DNA of 64,000 nt from Chloroflexota bacterium (GTDB lineage Bacteria; Chloroflexota; Dehalococcoidia; JACQUA01). Location of the stretch: assembly GCA_016210565.1 (NCBI GenBank), contig JACQUA010000074.1, positions 1 to 64,000 on the forward strand. Reading direction: 5' to 3'. Numbering within the stretch: position 1 is the stretch's first letter; each line of letters starts with the position of its first letter. Both the position numbers and the translations under genes were made by a program. Shown here in pieces: positions 61,956-64,000 of this stretch. The notes under the pieces were generated by a model that made no database searches, was not told the origin of the DNA, and worked only from the letters and a program-made list of their open reading frames with translations.

Positions 61956-63383
61956 CTACAAACCGGCCATCTTCCTCCCCTGCTCCAGGAGGGATTCCAC
62001 CTGGCCGGGGGAGCCGGCCTCAGCATAGATGCGAAGCAACGGCTCCGTGCCGGAGAATCTGACCAGAAGCCAGGACCCGTCTTCCAAAACAAAGCGGAAA
62101 CCGTCCAGGGCATCCGTCTTGACCACCCTGACGCCTGCCAGGGCCTGCGGCTGGCTGTTGGTTACTTTGCGGACGATCTCCTGTCTCTTTTCTTCAGGGA
62201 AGTCCAGGTCGTGGCGGTTGAAGTGATGGGGGCCAGTCCTGCCATGGAGATAGCTCACTAACTGGGATGGGTTTTTGCCTGTCCGTACCATGAGGTCCAG
62301 GAAATAGAGACTGCTGAGCACTCCGTCACGTTCCGGGATATTTCCTCTGTAGCCGTAACCCCCGCTCTCCTCTCCTCCGAGGAGGGCGTTCTCCGCCATC
62401 ATTATCGGAGCGATGTACTTGAAGCCCACTTTTGTCTCCCGCACCGGCACGCCAAACATCTCGCCCAACCGGTCCACCATGCTTGTCTGGGTAAGCGTCT
62501 TGACCAGGACACCCCGTTCTTGCCTGACCTCCAGGAAATAGAGGCAGAGAAGGGCGAAGGACTGAAGCGTCGTCAGTGCGAGGCCGTGCTCGTCCATCCC
62601 GCCAAAGCGGTCCGCATCCCCATCGGTCGCCAGGCCCGCGTCCAACCGCTGTTCCTTCACCACGGCGGACAGAGCGCCCAGGTTGCCGGCGATGGGCTCC
62701 GGCTGTTTCATGCCGGGGAAGACCGGGTTACGGTGGTTGTTGATCTCGATCAGCTCCAGGCTTCCCCCATCCAGAAGGCTCCTGAGGTAACCGATGGCGC
62801 TGCCGTACATGGGGTCGATGGCCACCTTCAGCCTGGCCTTCTTGAGAGAGGGGATTTCGACCAGCCTTTTCAGGTGTTCGAGGTACAGCGGAGCGATGTC
62901 GATGCGTTCCACCAGGCCGCTTTTCAACCCCGCGGATAGGTGCGCTCTTTCAATGTGTCCGGCAGCGACCACGCGCGCGATGTTCTCCTCGATTCGCGTG
63001 GCTACCTCGGTGGGGGCGCTGGCCCCATCCCCCGTCTTGTACTTGAAGCCGTTCCAGGCGGGGGGATTGTGGCTCGCGGTGATCGCAATGGCGCCGGACG
63101 CTTTCTTAGCGACTGCCGCGTAGCTGATGACGGGCGTCGGCGCTGACCTGGAGAAAAGGTAGACCCTGATGCCATTGCCGCTCAGGACCTCTGCGGCAGC
63201 CGCGGCGAAGTCTTCGGACGCGAAACGGTTGTCATAGCCGATTACGGTCCCCCCGGCGGCGGCGCCGGTCTCTTTCAGGTAGCCGGCGACTCCCTGGGCG
63301 CAGATTCGCACGTTATCGAAGGTGAAGTCTTCGGCTATTATTCCGCGCCAGCCATCGGTTCCGAACTTGATGGTTCTGTCCAT
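61956..63383 (-). CDS. Phosphoglucomutase/phosphomannomutase
   Basis: 'KFGTDGWRGIIAEDFTFDNVR', 'AIAITASHNPPAWNGFKYK', 'GLATDGDADRFGGMDE', 'VRFSGTEPLLRIYAEA'. Confidence 0.95.
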   Translation of the reverse strand: MDRTIKFGTDGWRGIIAEDFTFDNVRICAQGVAGYLKETGAAAGGTVIGYDNRFASEDFAAAAAEVLSGNGIRVYLFSRSAPTPVISYAAVAKKASGAIAITASHNPPAWNGFKYKTGDGASAPTEVATRIEENIARVVAAGHIERAHLSAGLKSGLVERIDIAPLYLEHLKRLVEIPSLKKARLKVAIDPMYGSAIGYLRSLLDGGSLELIEINNHRNPVFPGMKQPEPIAGNLGALSAVVKEQRLDAGLATDGDADRFGGMDEHGLALTTLQSFALLCLYFLEVRQERGVLVKTLTQTSMVDRLGEMFGVPVRETKVGFKYIAPIMMAENALLGGEESGGYGYRGNIPERDGVLSSLYFLDLMVRTGKNPSQLVSYLHGRTGPHHFNRHDLDFPEEKRQEIVRKVTNSQPQALAGVRVVKTDALDGFRFVLEDGSWLLVRFSGTEPLLRIYAEAGSPGQVESLLEQGRKMAGL

Positions 63384-63479
63384 TATCCTGTCTCCTCTCG
63401 CCTACCGCCCCAGTGTTTAGTACTGGTACTATTGTGTCGCAATCCGGGGGGTAGCCGCAATGCGTATTGCTACTTAATT

Positions 63480-63655
63480 GGCGCCGGTGCCGCAGGCCAC
63501 CGTGCCTGCGAGGACAAGCAGTACCGCAGGCCACCGTGCCTGCGAGCCAAGATGTATCAGCATAGCCGAAATCCGGCTCTCGCAGGCACGGTGGCCTGTG
63601 GTACCGGTCGAGGGAGATCCGCCGCTCACAGGCGCGGTGGCCTGTGGTACTGGCG
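63480..63655. repeat. Cluster of four copies of palindromic repeat family A (two direct, two inverted)
   Basis: 'gtgccgcaggccaccgtgcctgcgag', 'taccgcaggccaccgtgcctgcgag', 'ctcgcaggcacggtggcctgtggtacc', 'ctcacaggcgcggtggcctgtggtac'. Confidence 0.9.
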
Positions 63656-63766
63656 TTTGACAGCAGCGGGGCGGGTGGTATAATGGAAAGCAGTACAACA
63701 CGACTCTATCGAATCCATATGGCTACCCGACATCTGACATCTGGTGATAGAGGAAGGAGATGTGAA

Positions 63767-64000
63767 GTGCCCAGGCACAACGCAAATCGATCCACGCTTT
63801 GTCGGTCTCTACGGAGATCTGCAATATCCATCGGGCTGGGAATGGCCCTTTTCAGCCTTCTCGTTCAGCCGGTCGTTAAGCTCGTTCCCGCTGCTCCGGC
63901 ATTGGCCGCGGGGGCTATCTATGTTGACCCGGTCGCCGGCAATGACGCCAATTCGGGAATGGTTGGGAATCCCTACCGGACTTTGCAGAAAGCCCTCCAG
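63767..64000 (+). CDS. Partial secreted protein, DUF1565/parallel beta-helix-like N-terminus, runs off window
   Basis: GTG 63767 after AGGAAGGAGA; signal peptide 'ISIGLGMALFSLLVQPVVKLVPAAPALAAG' then 'IYVDPVAGNDANSGMVGNPYRTLQKALQ'. Confidence 0.7.
   Translation, partial: MPRHNANRSTLCRSLRRSAISIGLGMALFSLLVQPVVKLVPAAPALAAGAIYVDPVAGNDANSGMVGNPYRTLQKALQ

Noticed and set aside
63480-63655. tRNA-like or rRNA fragment in the palindromic cluster
   Set aside because: Hairpins are explained by family-A palindromes; no T-loop or anticodon arm pattern.

Overview
The window reads as a bacterial, high-GC, metagenome-style contig, possibly Chloroflexota/Dehalococcoidia-like; the taxon is inference only. 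It has two parts. (1) About 0.24-19 kb is an accessory island with every supported CDS on the + strand. It encodes what looks like a membrane-remodelling and phospho-signalling system with eukaryote-like parts: an ESCRT-III/Snf7-like protein (240-845); a Vps4-like AAA ATPase with an N-terminal MIT-like helical domain and a Vps4/katanin-type C-terminal signature (4371-5507); two transmembrane Ser/Thr kinases with GOLD/emp24-like extracytoplasmic domains; a divergent FHA protein; lipoproteins with InlB-B-type repeats and/or GOLD-like domains; two SPFH/coiled-coil proteins; a Zn-ribbon coiled-coil protein; and an HExxGH/EExxAE (M49-like) putative metallopeptidase. Toxin-antitoxin genes (MNT-HEPN, VapBC, NTase) are interleaved, and a degenerate duplicated VapBC+MIT unit sits just before the intact copies. 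(2) About 19-64 kb is mostly ordinary metabolism and housekeeping: nitroreductase, amidohydrolase, Hdr-like Fe-S protein, PlsY, PHP phosphoesterase, YmdB, RNase Y, Pth, LigA, cystathionine gamma-synthase, CysK, flavoprotein/ferredoxin, two UbiD decarboxylases, HslU, and a sugar-nucleotide/glycan cluster. Many small TA loci interrupt it, including two HicBA loci whose HicA frames each carry an in-frame TAG. Intergenic regions are packed with at least ten families of short interspersed repeats, several of which also occur in frame inside island genes. No rRNA, tRNA or CRISPR array was recognised. All assignments come from reading the supplied sequence and translations; no searches were run.
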